64,000 nt of DNA from DASXVX01 sp036504075 (GTDB lineage Bacteria > Bacillota > Sulfobacillia > Symbiobacteriales > Symbiobacteriaceae). The DNA is taken from contig DASXVX010000096.1 of the NCBI GenBank assembly GCA_036504075.1, positions 28,926-92,925 of the forward strand, in the 5' to 3' direction. Each line of letters starts with the position of its first letter. The stretch's first letter is position 1. The notes beneath the pieces were generated by a model. That model did no database searches. It had not been told where the DNA came from and worked only from the letters and a program-made list of their open reading frames with translations. The translations under genes and the position numbers were made by a program. Shown piece after piece: positions 9,029-16,291 of this stretch.

Positions 9029-9769
9029 TTGGCTGACGGCGATGACCTGGAGTATTTGATCCTGAGCTTCTTGGACCGGTCAGACGGGCCGGTGGGGTCC
9101 GGCGCCATTTGCGAATGGGTGCGACAGAACGGCAGGGAGGTCAGTGAGGCGACCGTGGGCCGCTTCTTGCGGCAACTGGGCGTCCAAGACCTCACGCAAA
9201 GGTCGGGATTCAAGGGCCGGACCCTGACCGAAAAAGGCCAGGCCAAGCTGGTCCAGCTTCGGCATGAGCGGGTCCTGGCTCACTCTTCGACTGAGTTGGT
9301 GGAGGCGCTGCGGGCCGGCGACCTCACCGAATGTGTCGATGTCCTGGTCGCCCGCCGGGCACTGGAGCGAGAGGCTACCCGGCTGGCTGCCATGTTGGCC
9401 ACGCCCCGCGACCTGGAGGCGCTGGACACGCTGGTGAACCGGTACGAGGCGGTTGGCAACGTGCGGGCCACCGCGGAGACCGACTTTGCTTTCCATGTCC
9501 GGCTGGCCGAAATCTCCGGGAACCGGGTCATTCAGGCGGCTACCCGGCTGATCCACGCCCAGGCCCAGTCATCCATGATCCCCGCGCCCATCCAGCTCAA
9601 GCTGAAGCCCATGTCGGCGCAACAGCACCGGGAGATCGTGGAAGCTATTCGCGCGCACGACCCGGAGCGGGCCGAGAGCGCCATGGTCGCACATCTCAAT
9701 TTCGTGATCGAAGTGATCCAACGTCACTGCCAGGAGCCCGCGGCCCGGCCCCGGACCCAGAACAGCTGA
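9029..9769 (+). CDS. FCD-domain transcriptional regulator with unusual N-terminal winged helix
   Basis: 246 residues. The C-terminal part (about 85-230) is an FCD ligand-binding domain: ALEREATRLAA, the metal-ligand pattern DFAFHVRLAE (Asp and His), AQQHREIVEAI (His) and MVAHLNF (His). The N-terminal 75 residues do not look like the usual GntR helix-turn-helix. ILSFLDRSDGPVGSGAICEWV and VSEATVGRFLRQLG resemble the winged helix found at the N terminus of NrpR-like regulators. TTG start with AGGAAG upstream. It lies 38 bases before the FAD oxidoreductase on the same strand, so it probably regulates that operon in response to a small carboxylate-like ligand; the ligand is unknown. Confidence 0.8.
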   Translation: MADGDDLEYLILSFLDRSDGPVGSGAICEWVRQNGREVSEATVGRFLRQLGVQDLTQRSGFKGRTLTEKGQAKLVQLRHERVLAHSSTELVEALRAGDLTECVDVLVARRALEREATRLAAMLATPRDLEALDTLVNRYEAVGNVRATAETDFAFHVRLAEISGNRVIQAATRLIHAQAQSSMIPAPIQLKLKPMSAQQHREIVEAIRAHDPERAESAMVAHLNFVIEVIQRHCQEPAARPRTQNS

Positions 9770-9807
9770 TCGGTCGCAATCCCCCACACGTGAACGGAGG
9801 ACACCGC

Positions 9808-11103
9808 ATGAAGAAGGTCGTAGTCGTAGGCGGCGGCTGGTCCGGGTGTGCAGCGGCTCTGATGGCAGCGAAAGCCGGTGGTGCGGTCACCCTGCTGGAG
9901 CGGACGGATTTGCTCCTCGGTACCGGACTCGTGGGTGGGATCATGCGGAACAACGGCCGGTACACGGCCACCGAAGAGATGATCGCCATGGGCGGTGGGG
10001 AGCTGTTCGAGGCCTGCGACCGGCTGGCGACCCACCGGAACATCGACTTTCCGGACCACAACCACGCCACGCTTTACAACGTCGGCTTGATTGAGACCGA
10101 GATCCGGCGCCTGCTGCTGGAGGCGGGGGTTCAGATCGTCTTCGAGGCGCGGGTGACCGGTGTCAAAATGGAAGGCAAGCGCATCACGAACGTCACCCTG
10201 AAGGGCGAACCGCCCATCGCGGGGGATGTCTTCGTCGACACGACCGGCAGCGCAGGTCCGCCCGGAAACTGCACCAAGTACGGCGAGGGCTGCATGTGCT
10301 GCGTGCTGCGCTGCCCGACCTTTGGCGGCCGGGTCAGCCTCGCGGGACTCGCCGGGGTGGCGGAGCGCATGGCGGTCGACGCCAGCGGGAAGGTCGGCGC
10401 CGTGAGCGGCTCCTGCAAGCTGGCCAAGGAGTCGCTGGCGCCGTGGGTACGGGAAGAGCTGGAGCGGACCGGCAAGATCGTGCTCCCGCTCCCCACGGAG
10501 AAAGTGGACACGTCGAAGCTGGGCAAGAAGGCCTGCCAGCAGTACGCCGGCGGCGCCTACGCCGACAACGCCGTCATCCTCGACACCGGCCACGCCAAGC
10601 TGATGACCCCGTATATGAACCTGGACACCCTCCATTCCATTCACGGCCTGGAGACCGCCCGCTACGTTGACCCATACTCCGGGAGCCGGGGAAATTCCAT
10701 GCGCTACATGGCCATGTCGCCTCACGATCTGGCCCTGAAAGTGAACGGCGTGGAGAACCTCTTCTGCGGCGGCGAGAAGGCCGGCCCGCTCGTCGGCCAT
10801 ACCGAGGCGATTTGCACCGGCACGCTCGCCGGCTTCAACGCCGTCCGGTACAACGAGGGATTGGCGTCGATCACCCTGCCCACCAGCCTGGCGGTTGGCG
10901 ACGCGATCGCCTACGTAACGCAGAAGCAAGACGTGGAACTGGGCTGGAGCAAGAAGTTCACGTTCTCGGGTTCGGTCTACTTTGAGCGGATGAAGGAACA
11001 GGGGCTTTACACCACGGATATCGGCGCTATCCGGGAGCGTGTCCAGAAGGCCGGCGTGACGGGCCTGTTCGGGCAGCGAATGGCGGACGTGGTCGCGGAC
11101 TAG
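9808..11103 (+). CDS. FAD-dependent oxidoreductase (GidA/FAD_oxidored-like)
   Basis: A 431-residue flavoprotein. VVVVGGGWSGCAAA is the dinucleotide-binding GxGxxG motif with a Glu in TLLERTD for the FAD ribose. DVFVDTTGSAGP is the second FAD contact. LFCGGEKAGPLVGHTEA near residue 325 is the C-terminal flavin-binding stretch shared with the GidA/TrmFO superfamily. A Cys cluster, EGCMCCVLRCPTFGGR (about 157-172), may carry redox or metal function. ATG at 9808 follows CGGAGG. The gene is followed 48 bases later by a PLP enzyme and preceded by an FCD regulator. A close paralogue lies at 22997-24415, where its neighbour is a polyferredoxin. The substrate is unknown. Confidence 0.85.
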   Translation: MKKVVVVGGGWSGCAAALMAAKAGGAVTLLERTDLLLGTGLVGGIMRNNGRYTATEEMIAMGGGELFEACDRLATHRNIDFPDHNHATLYNVGLIETEIRRLLLEAGVQIVFEARVTGVKMEGKRITNVTLKGEPPIAGDVFVDTTGSAGPPGNCTKYGEGCMCCVLRCPTFGGRVSLAGLAGVAERMAVDASGKVGAVSGSCKLAKESLAPWVREELERTGKIVLPLPTEKVDTSKLGKKACQQYAGGAYADNAVILDTGHAKLMTPYMNLDTLHSIHGLETARYVDPYSGSRGNSMRYMAMSPHDLALKVNGVENLFCGGEKAGPLVGHTEAICTGTLAGFNAVRYNEGLASITLPTSLAVGDAIAYVTQKQDVELGWSKKFTFSGSVYFERMKEQGLYTTDIGAIRERVQKAGVTGLFGQRMADVVAD

Positions 11104-11151
11104 CCCTGGTCCGGTTCACAGGCTACATCGGATCGGAGGTCGGAAGGACGC

Positions 11152-12615
11152 ATGACCAGGTACAGCTACAAGTTCCAGATGTACAAGGCGCTCCAACAGA
11201 ACATCCCGCAGATCTATGCCGCCGCGAAGAAGGCGGCCGACGAAATCGGGATTCCGCCGGAGATTCGCGGCAAGTTCGGTCTCACCGGGGCGATCTCCGG
11301 ATGCCCGGCACCCCTTCGCCGGGACATCATGGCGGCGGGGGAGAAGGGCGCGACCGAAGTGATTCCGCTGGCCACCTTGGTGGAGAAGCTCCGCGAAGTC
11401 GTCAAGAGCGTGTACGGCGACCAGTGGGAGCCGATTCCGGTCTCCACCTGCGAGGCGGCGCTCTGGACCGCGTTCGATGTCCTGTGCACGCCGCCGGCGC
11501 TCGGGCGCGGCGACAACTACCGGGCGCGGTACATCGCCCCGCTGGAAAAGCACATGCATCACCAGGGTGCGTATGGCCGCCCGTTCCCGGCCAAGTACAA
11601 GGACAACTTTGCTGACCGCGGCACCACCGCCGGCGAACTCGGCTTTTACGGCAAGCGGCAGAACAACCTCGATACGGTGATGGTGCCGCTCGAGGGGGCG
11701 AAGTACGAGAACCACGGCATCAAATCCTGGCCCGTGCCGCTGCTGACCCAGGTCGACCCGGAGGCATCCGCCCAGAAGATCAAACGGGTGGCCCAGGAGC
11801 ACGTGACCATGCTTTCCGGCATCGCCTCGCTCGGGTACGACACCCCCGGATACGGCTACGCCGTGAAGGACGCGAAGGGTGCCCCGGTCCTGCAGAAGCG
11901 GCTGGGTGAGATCGCCCGGTATCACAACGTACCGTACATCGTCGATAACGCCTGGGGTTTGCCCTTCGTCGGCACCAACCCCAACGACATCGGCTGCGAC
12001 GTTATCGCCTACGCCATGGACAAGGCGACCGGCGCCGCCACCTCGGGCCTCATGATCGCCCGTGAGGACGTGGCCACCAACCTGCGCCGGGCCCTGGGCC
12101 TGGCGGGCGACCGGTACGGCACTACCGCCTCCTACGGCAAGGCCGCCTATGTCACCTTCGACCCGGGCAAGGAGGCGCTGCTGACCCAGATCGCCGCCCT
12201 GGAGGCGCTGCGCGACCGGCCCCGGTTGCTCACCAAGCCGGTGGACGACCTGTACGCGATCGTTACCGAAGAGTTGCAGGCGCTGCCGGCCGTGCTCAGG
12301 GAGAAATTCATCGTGACCAGGTCGTACAACTCGACTACGGTCGAAATCAACTACGAACCCACATGGGCGGACGGGCAGATGGGTCTGCCGATCTTCTCGA
12401 TTGAAGACATGTACGCCGGGTCGAACATCTTCCAGGCGGGCTGCGCCCAGATGGGGATCATCCCGACCATCGCCTACGACGGCAACATTTTCGTGTCGCC
12501 CGGCCTGGGGACGTCGGATTACGACGGCAACCTCATGGAGCAGGAGACCCGCTGGGCGATCCGGGGTCTCGTCGCCCTGATCGACATCGTCGCGAAGTTC
12601 GTGGGTCTGTACTAG
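11152..12615 (+). CDS. PLP-dependent fold-type I enzyme of unassigned reaction
   Basis: A 487-residue protein with the landmarks of fold-type I PLP enzymes. STCEAALWTAFD lies in the phosphate-binding region, IVDNAWGLPF carries the Asp that would pair with the pyridine nitrogen, and 20-odd residues later YAMDKATGAA holds the likely Schiff-base Lys. The N terminus contains GKFGLTGAISGCPAPLRRDI. It does not show the usual sequence blocks of tryptophanase, SelA or the common aminotransferases, so I leave the reaction open. ATG start with GGAGGTCGGAAGG upstream. It follows the FAD oxidoreductase by 48 bases and ends at a strong hairpin terminator, so FCD regulator, FAD enzyme and PLP enzyme are likely one operon acting on one (amino) acid-type substrate. 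Confidence 0.72.
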   Translation: MTRYSYKFQMYKALQQNIPQIYAAAKKAADEIGIPPEIRGKFGLTGAISGCPAPLRRDIMAAGEKGATEVIPLATLVEKLREVVKSVYGDQWEPIPVSTCEAALWTAFDVLCTPPALGRGDNYRARYIAPLEKHMHHQGAYGRPFPAKYKDNFADRGTTAGELGFYGKRQNNLDTVMVPLEGAKYENHGIKSWPVPLLTQVDPEASAQKIKRVAQEHVTMLSGIASLGYDTPGYGYAVKDAKGAPVLQKRLGEIARYHNVPYIVDNAWGLPFVGTNPNDIGCDVIAYAMDKATGAATSGLMIAREDVATNLRRALGLAGDRYGTTASYGKAAYVTFDPGKEALLTQIAALEALRDRPRLLTKPVDDLYAIVTEELQALPAVLREKFIVTRSYNSTTVEINYEPTWADGQMGLPIFSIEDMYAGSNIFQAGCAQMGIIPTIAYDGNIFVSPGLGTSDYDGNLMEQETRWAIRGLVALIDIVAKFVGLY

Positions 12616-12622
12616 CATTCAG

Positions 12623-12667
12623 CAACGGAAAGAGCCCGGAGGCATCGTCTCCGGGCTCTTTCCGTTG
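12623..12667 (+). terminator. Intrinsic terminator (19-bp perfect stem)
   Basis: The arms 12623-12641 and 12649-12667 are perfectly complementary over 19 bp (CAACGGAAAGAGCCCGGAG and its reverse complement) around a 7-base loop, with CTTT inside the 3' arm. It lies 8 bases after the PLP-enzyme stop. It belongs to a family of similar hairpins in this window (16238-16268, 22030-22071, 31663-31695). Confidence 0.85.
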
Positions 12668-12763
12668 TAATGCGGTTGGGATTATGGAGCAGTCTTGGCC
12701 GCAGATGGCGCCGATTACGCAGATCCCCGGCCAAGGCGTGAATGCTGGTCGCTCGTACTGAAG
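12668..12763. repeat. Dispersed repeat copy A with decayed GxxExxY 3' end
   Basis: These 96 bases align nearly end to end with 57783-57878 without gaps, at roughly 80% identity by eye. Shared blocks include TAATGCGGTTGGGA, TATGGAGCA, GGCCGCAGATG and the end TACTGAAG. In copy B the last 33 bases are the end of a GxxExxY gene. Here the minus strand still reads LQYERPAFTP, compared with LQYKRLAFTP in the intact gene, but no reading frame continues upstream. This is therefore a remnant. The remaining bases to the next gene (12764-12979) hold no further gene or clear promoter; TTGAAA near 12923 with a poor -10 is the best candidate. Confidence 0.7.
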
Positions 12764-12979
12764 CGTAAACTGTGCGTCGACCCTGCCTTCGGTTTGCGAC
12801 AACACACCGACACTTGTGCGCCAGGTCATCGACAACACTGCGTCAGTAAGCGAACGGCCGGGAAAGATCAGGTTTTATGCGACTTCGAATAATATCTTCA
12901 GTTTGAAACAGGGGATTTTTAGCGGTAAACAGAAACGGTAGACGGACAATTAGCATGGCAGGATGGAGTTGTCGGATTT

Positions 12980-13897
12980 ATGGCAAGCACTGTCGGATCC
13001 CCGGTTGCCCGCAGTCGGCCTCACCGCTCGCTCATGGAATGGCTGGAGCCCTGGCTGTACCTGGGGCCAAGTCTGGCGCTGCTGGGTACCTTCGTTTTCT
13101 ATCCCTTGCTGCGCTCGATCTATCTGAGCACGTTCCTCACCGACCTTCTGGGCAGGCCCAAACTCTTCGTCGGCGCCCAGAATTTCGCCGATGCGCTGAC
13201 CACGCCCAAGTTCCTTCAGAGCCTGGGCGTAACCGTGCTTTTCGTCCTGTATACGGTGCCGTTGGGGATCCTGCTGGGCTTCATTCTGGCGATGCTGGCC
13301 AACCGCCCGGTGCGGGGGAACAAGTTCTTTCAGCTGATCTTTTCGTCCCCACTGTGCATCTCTGTGGCTACGGGCAGCATGATTTTCATGATGATGTACA
13401 ACCCGGTCTCCGGGCTGTTCAACTACATGCTCTCCGTGGTTGGGATGCCCAAAGTAAACTGGCTGGTCGATCCCCGGTGGGCGCTCTTTTCGGTGGGTCT
13501 GGTCAGCATCTGGCTGCGTCTCGGGTTCAATTTCGTGCTCATGATCAGCGGCTTGCAGAACGTGCCGCAGGAGCTGTACGAAGCGGCCCGGGTGGATGGG
13601 GCCAACGGCTGGTCGCAGATCCGGCATATCACCCTGCCCATGTTATCGCCGACCATTTTCTTTGCCGCGGTCGTAGGCGTGATCAATGCCTTCCAGGTCT
13701 TCGGCGAGGTCGACATCATGACCAGCGGCGGCCCGGCGGGCTCCACGTCCCTGATTGTCTACCGGATTTACCAGGAGGCATTCCAGCTATTTCAGTTCGG
13801 AACGGCCAGCGCCCAGGCCCTGCTCCTCTTTCTGGTGATCATGGTGCTCACGTACCTGCAGTTCAAACTGGGTGAAAGGCGGGTGCACTACCAGTGA
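12980..13897 (+). CDS. Sugar-type ABC transporter permease (UgpA/MalF-like)
   Basis: A 305-residue inner-membrane permease with six predicted helices, the first at about residues 28-50. The cytoplasmic EAA loop that docks the ATPase is visible as YEAARVDGANGWSQIRHITL near residue 200. It belongs to the carbohydrate uptake CUT1 permease family. The start ATG at 12980 has only a weak, distant GGAG; an alternative start is not obvious. It overlaps the second permease gene by GTGA. Substrate unknown; CUT1 systems take up oligosaccharides or glycerol-3-phosphate. Confidence 0.88.
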   Translation: MASTVGSPVARSRPHRSLMEWLEPWLYLGPSLALLGTFVFYPLLRSIYLSTFLTDLLGRPKLFVGAQNFADALTTPKFLQSLGVTVLFVLYTVPLGILLGFILAMLANRPVRGNKFFQLIFSSPLCISVATGSMIFMMMYNPVSGLFNYMLSVVGMPKVNWLVDPRWALFSVGLVSIWLRLGFNFVLMISGLQNVPQELYEAARVDGANGWSQIRHITLPMLSPTIFFAAVVGVINAFQVFGEVDIMTSGGPAGSTSLIVYRIYQEAFQLFQFGTASAQALLLFLVIMVLTYLQFKLGERRVHYQ

Positions 13898-14721
13898 GCA
13901 GCAAAGATCGCCTCGGGCAGGTCTTGGGTTACGCCGGGCTGATTCTCGCTGCGGCCATCATGCTGTTTCCTCTTGCCTACGCCGCCTCCACCAGTCTGAT
14001 GACGCGTGCCGAGGTCAGCACGTTCCCGCCGCCGTTGATTCCGGCCGATCCCTCGCTGGCCAATTACGCGGAGCTGTTCCGCGCCGTGCCGGTATTCCGC
14101 TGGCTGCTCAACAGCCTGGTGGTCGCAAGTGCCGTTACGCTGGGGCAAATGGTGACGGCATCTTTGTCCGGCTTCGCCTTTGCGACCATCCGGTTCCGCG
14201 GGAAGGCGCTGGCCTTCGCCCTCTTCATGTCCACCATGATGGTACCCTGGGAAGTCACCATGATTCCGAATTACCTGTTCTTCCGCTCACTGAAGCTGAC
14301 CGATTCCTACACGGCACTGACCTTGCCGTTCCTTGCCACCGCATTCGGCACTTTCTTGCTCCGGCAGTTCTTCATGCAGATTCCCCGTGACCTGGAGGAT
14401 GCGGCGCGCATCGACGGGTGCTCCCGGCTACGCTTCTTCTGGTCCATTGCGCTGCCCCTGGCCCGTTCGGGTCTGATCACACTGGGGGCATACACCTTCC
14501 TGTCCACCTGGAATCAGTATCTCTGGCCGTTGCTGGTCACCAACAGCAAGCAAATGCGCACGGTGCAGATTGGCGTGCGGTTCCTCATGAACGAAGAGGG
14601 CCTGCAGATGCATCGGGTGATGGCCGGGGTCGTCTTCTTCATGATTCCGGCCGGGCTGATGTTGCTGTGGGGACAGCGCTACCTGGTGCGCGGCCTGATG
14701 GCGGGCGCGGTCAAGGGGTAG
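13894..14721 (+). CDS. Sugar-type ABC transporter permease (UgpE/MalG-like)
   Basis: 275 residues, six predicted membrane helices, the partner of the preceding permease. The EAA loop is present as LEDAARIDGCSRLRFFWSIA around residues 168-187. The GTG start overlaps the stop of the first permease by four bases, so equal synthesis of the two subunits by coupling is likely. It is followed after 35 bases by the binding lipoprotein. No ATP-binding subunit is encoded in this cluster. Confidence 0.9.
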   Translation: MSSKDRLGQVLGYAGLILAAAIMLFPLAYAASTSLMTRAEVSTFPPPLIPADPSLANYAELFRAVPVFRWLLNSLVVASAVTLGQMVTASLSGFAFATIRFRGKALAFALFMSTMMVPWEVTMIPNYLFFRSLKLTDSYTALTLPFLATAFGTFLLRQFFMQIPRDLEDAARIDGCSRLRFFWSIALPLARSGLITLGAYTFLSTWNQYLWPLLVTNSKQMRTVQIGVRFLMNEEGLQMHRVMAGVVFFMIPAGLMLLWGQRYLVRGLMAGAVKG

Positions 14722-14756
14722 CGTGACCATATATCACCTGGGGGAGAGTGCTCAGG

Positions 14757-16133
14757 ATGAGACTATGTAAACGGTTCGTGGTGTTCCTGGCCTTGTTTGC
14801 CTTGTTGGCCTCCGCACTCGCGGGATGCGGGTCGGGTTCACAGTCCGGCGGCTCCGAGAACAGTGCGGTCAAGAAAGTGGAGATCCAACCCGGCGAGAAG
14901 GTGAAAGTTACCTTCTGGCACGCCATGGGTGGCCACAACGGTGAAGTGGTCCAAAGCCTGGTCGATGAGTTCAACAAGAGCCAGGACAAGGTGCAGGTGA
15001 CGGCAGTCTACCAGGGCACGTATGATGAGGCGCTGCAGAAGCTGAAGGCAGCCGGTCCCGAAGGGCCGAGCATGATTCAGGTCTACGAAATCGGCAGCCG
15101 GTTCATGATCGACTCCGGTCTGATCACGCCCATGCAGGGCTTCGTGTCGACCGACAAGTGGGACACCAAAGACGTGGAGCCCCAGATTCTGAACTACTAC
15201 ACCTTCAACGGCAAGCTCTATTCCATGCCATTCAATACGTCTACCCCGCTGCTGTACTACAACAAGACCGCCTTCAAGGAGGCCGGCCTCGATCCGGAAA
15301 AGCCGCCCAAGACCCTCGACGAATTCCATCAGTACGCCAAGCAACTGACCAAGAAGCAGGGCGCCGACGTCCGGTACGGCGCGGGCTTCGCAATCTACGG
15401 CTGGTTCTTTGAGCAACTGATGGCCTGCCAGGGTGCGTCCTACACCGACAACGATAACGGCCGCAAGGCGAAGGCCACCAAGTCGGTCATCGACTCCAAG
15501 GAAGGGGAGACCATTCTCCAGTGGTGGAAGGACATGATCGCTGACGGTTCTGCGGCCAATCTCGGCCGGAAGACGGGCGATTCGCAGAACGCGTTCATGG
15601 CCGGCCGCGTCGCCATGACCCTGGAGTCTACCGCCGTACTGGGCAACTTCCTGAGCGGCATCCAGAACAAGTTCGAACTCGGCACGGCCTTCCTGCCCCG
15701 CCCGTCGGCCTCCGGCAACGGTGGCGTCATCATCGGCGGCGCGTCGCTCTGGATTACCAACTTGAAGCCGGAGAAGGAACAGTGGGCTGCCTGGGAGTTC
15801 GTGAAGTGGCTGGCAACACCGCAAACCCAGGCCAAGTGGTATACCCAGACCGGCTACTTCCCCATTGTGAAGGGCGCCTATGACCAGCAGATCGTCAAGG
15901 ATGTCCTCGCCCAGCGGCCGATGTTCAAGACGGCCATCGATCAGCTTCGGGGTACGAAGGTGAATACCGTGACCCAGGGCGCCGTGATTGGCGTTTTCCC
16001 GCAGGCGCGTGTGAAGGTGGAGGATGCGATCGAAAACACCATCCTCAACAAGGCCACGCCGGCGGAGGCGCTGAAGACGGCGGCCACGGAAATTACCAAG
16101 TTGATTGAGGACTACAACAAGACCACCAAGTAA
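14757..16133 (+). CDS. Sugar-binding lipoprotein of ABC transporter (UgpB-like)
   Basis: A 458-residue extracellular solute-binding protein of family 1. The N terminus is a lipoprotein signal (hydrophobic core ending LASALAGC, lipid-modified Cys24), as expected for a monoderm importer. The mature part starts with VTFWHAMGGHNG, the typical first strand, and contains YNKTAFKEAGLDPEKPPKT, the hinge-region motif of this family. ATG at 14757 is chosen because GGGGGAG lies 10 bases upstream; GTG at 14748 sits almost on that site. Third gene of the permease cluster. Confidence 0.9.
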   Translation: MRLCKRFVVFLALFALLASALAGCGSGSQSGGSENSAVKKVEIQPGEKVKVTFWHAMGGHNGEVVQSLVDEFNKSQDKVQVTAVYQGTYDEALQKLKAAGPEGPSMIQVYEIGSRFMIDSGLITPMQGFVSTDKWDTKDVEPQILNYYTFNGKLYSMPFNTSTPLLYYNKTAFKEAGLDPEKPPKTLDEFHQYAKQLTKKQGADVRYGAGFAIYGWFFEQLMACQGASYTDNDNGRKAKATKSVIDSKEGETILQWWKDMIADGSAANLGRKTGDSQNAFMAGRVAMTLESTAVLGNFLSGIQNKFELGTAFLPRPSASGNGGVIIGGASLWITNLKPEKEQWAAWEFVKWLATPQTQAKWYTQTGYFPIVKGAYDQQIVKDVLAQRPMFKTAIDQLRGTKVNTVTQGAVIGVFPQARVKVEDAIENTILNKATPAEALKTAATEITKLIEDYNKTTK

Positions 16134-16237
16134 AGCTGAACCGGGTGGGCTTGGCCCCCCAGGGGTAGCGCGTATTCGCATCCAACAGGCGCCCGGGTGC
16201 GGGGGAGGGCTTACTCCGCCGTCGGAGCGTCAACGGA

Positions 16238-16268
16238 AAGAGCCCGGAGACAACGTCTCCGGGCTCTT
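16238..16268. terminator. Bidirectional terminator hairpin
   Basis: A 14-bp stem AAGAGCCCGGAGAC / GTCTCCGGGCTCTT with a three-base loop lies between the binding-protein gene and the convergent protease-FHA gene. The AA/TT ends give short U-tracts in both directions. The preceding bases CAACGGAAAGAGCCCGGAG are identical to the left arm of the terminator at 12623. Confidence 0.75.
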
Positions 16269-16291
16269 CGAATCACTGAGAGGCTGGCCCG

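Noticed and set aside
9808..11103. TrmFO (tRNA methyltransferase) for the FAD protein
   Set aside because: The FAD fingerprints are shared with the GidA/TrmFO superfamily, but the usual TrmFO blocks are missing and two paralogues sit in metabolic operons.
11152..12615. Tryptophanase or tyrosine phenol-lyase
   Set aside because: The N-terminal and Lys-region sequences of those enzymes are not found; only general fold-type I features match.
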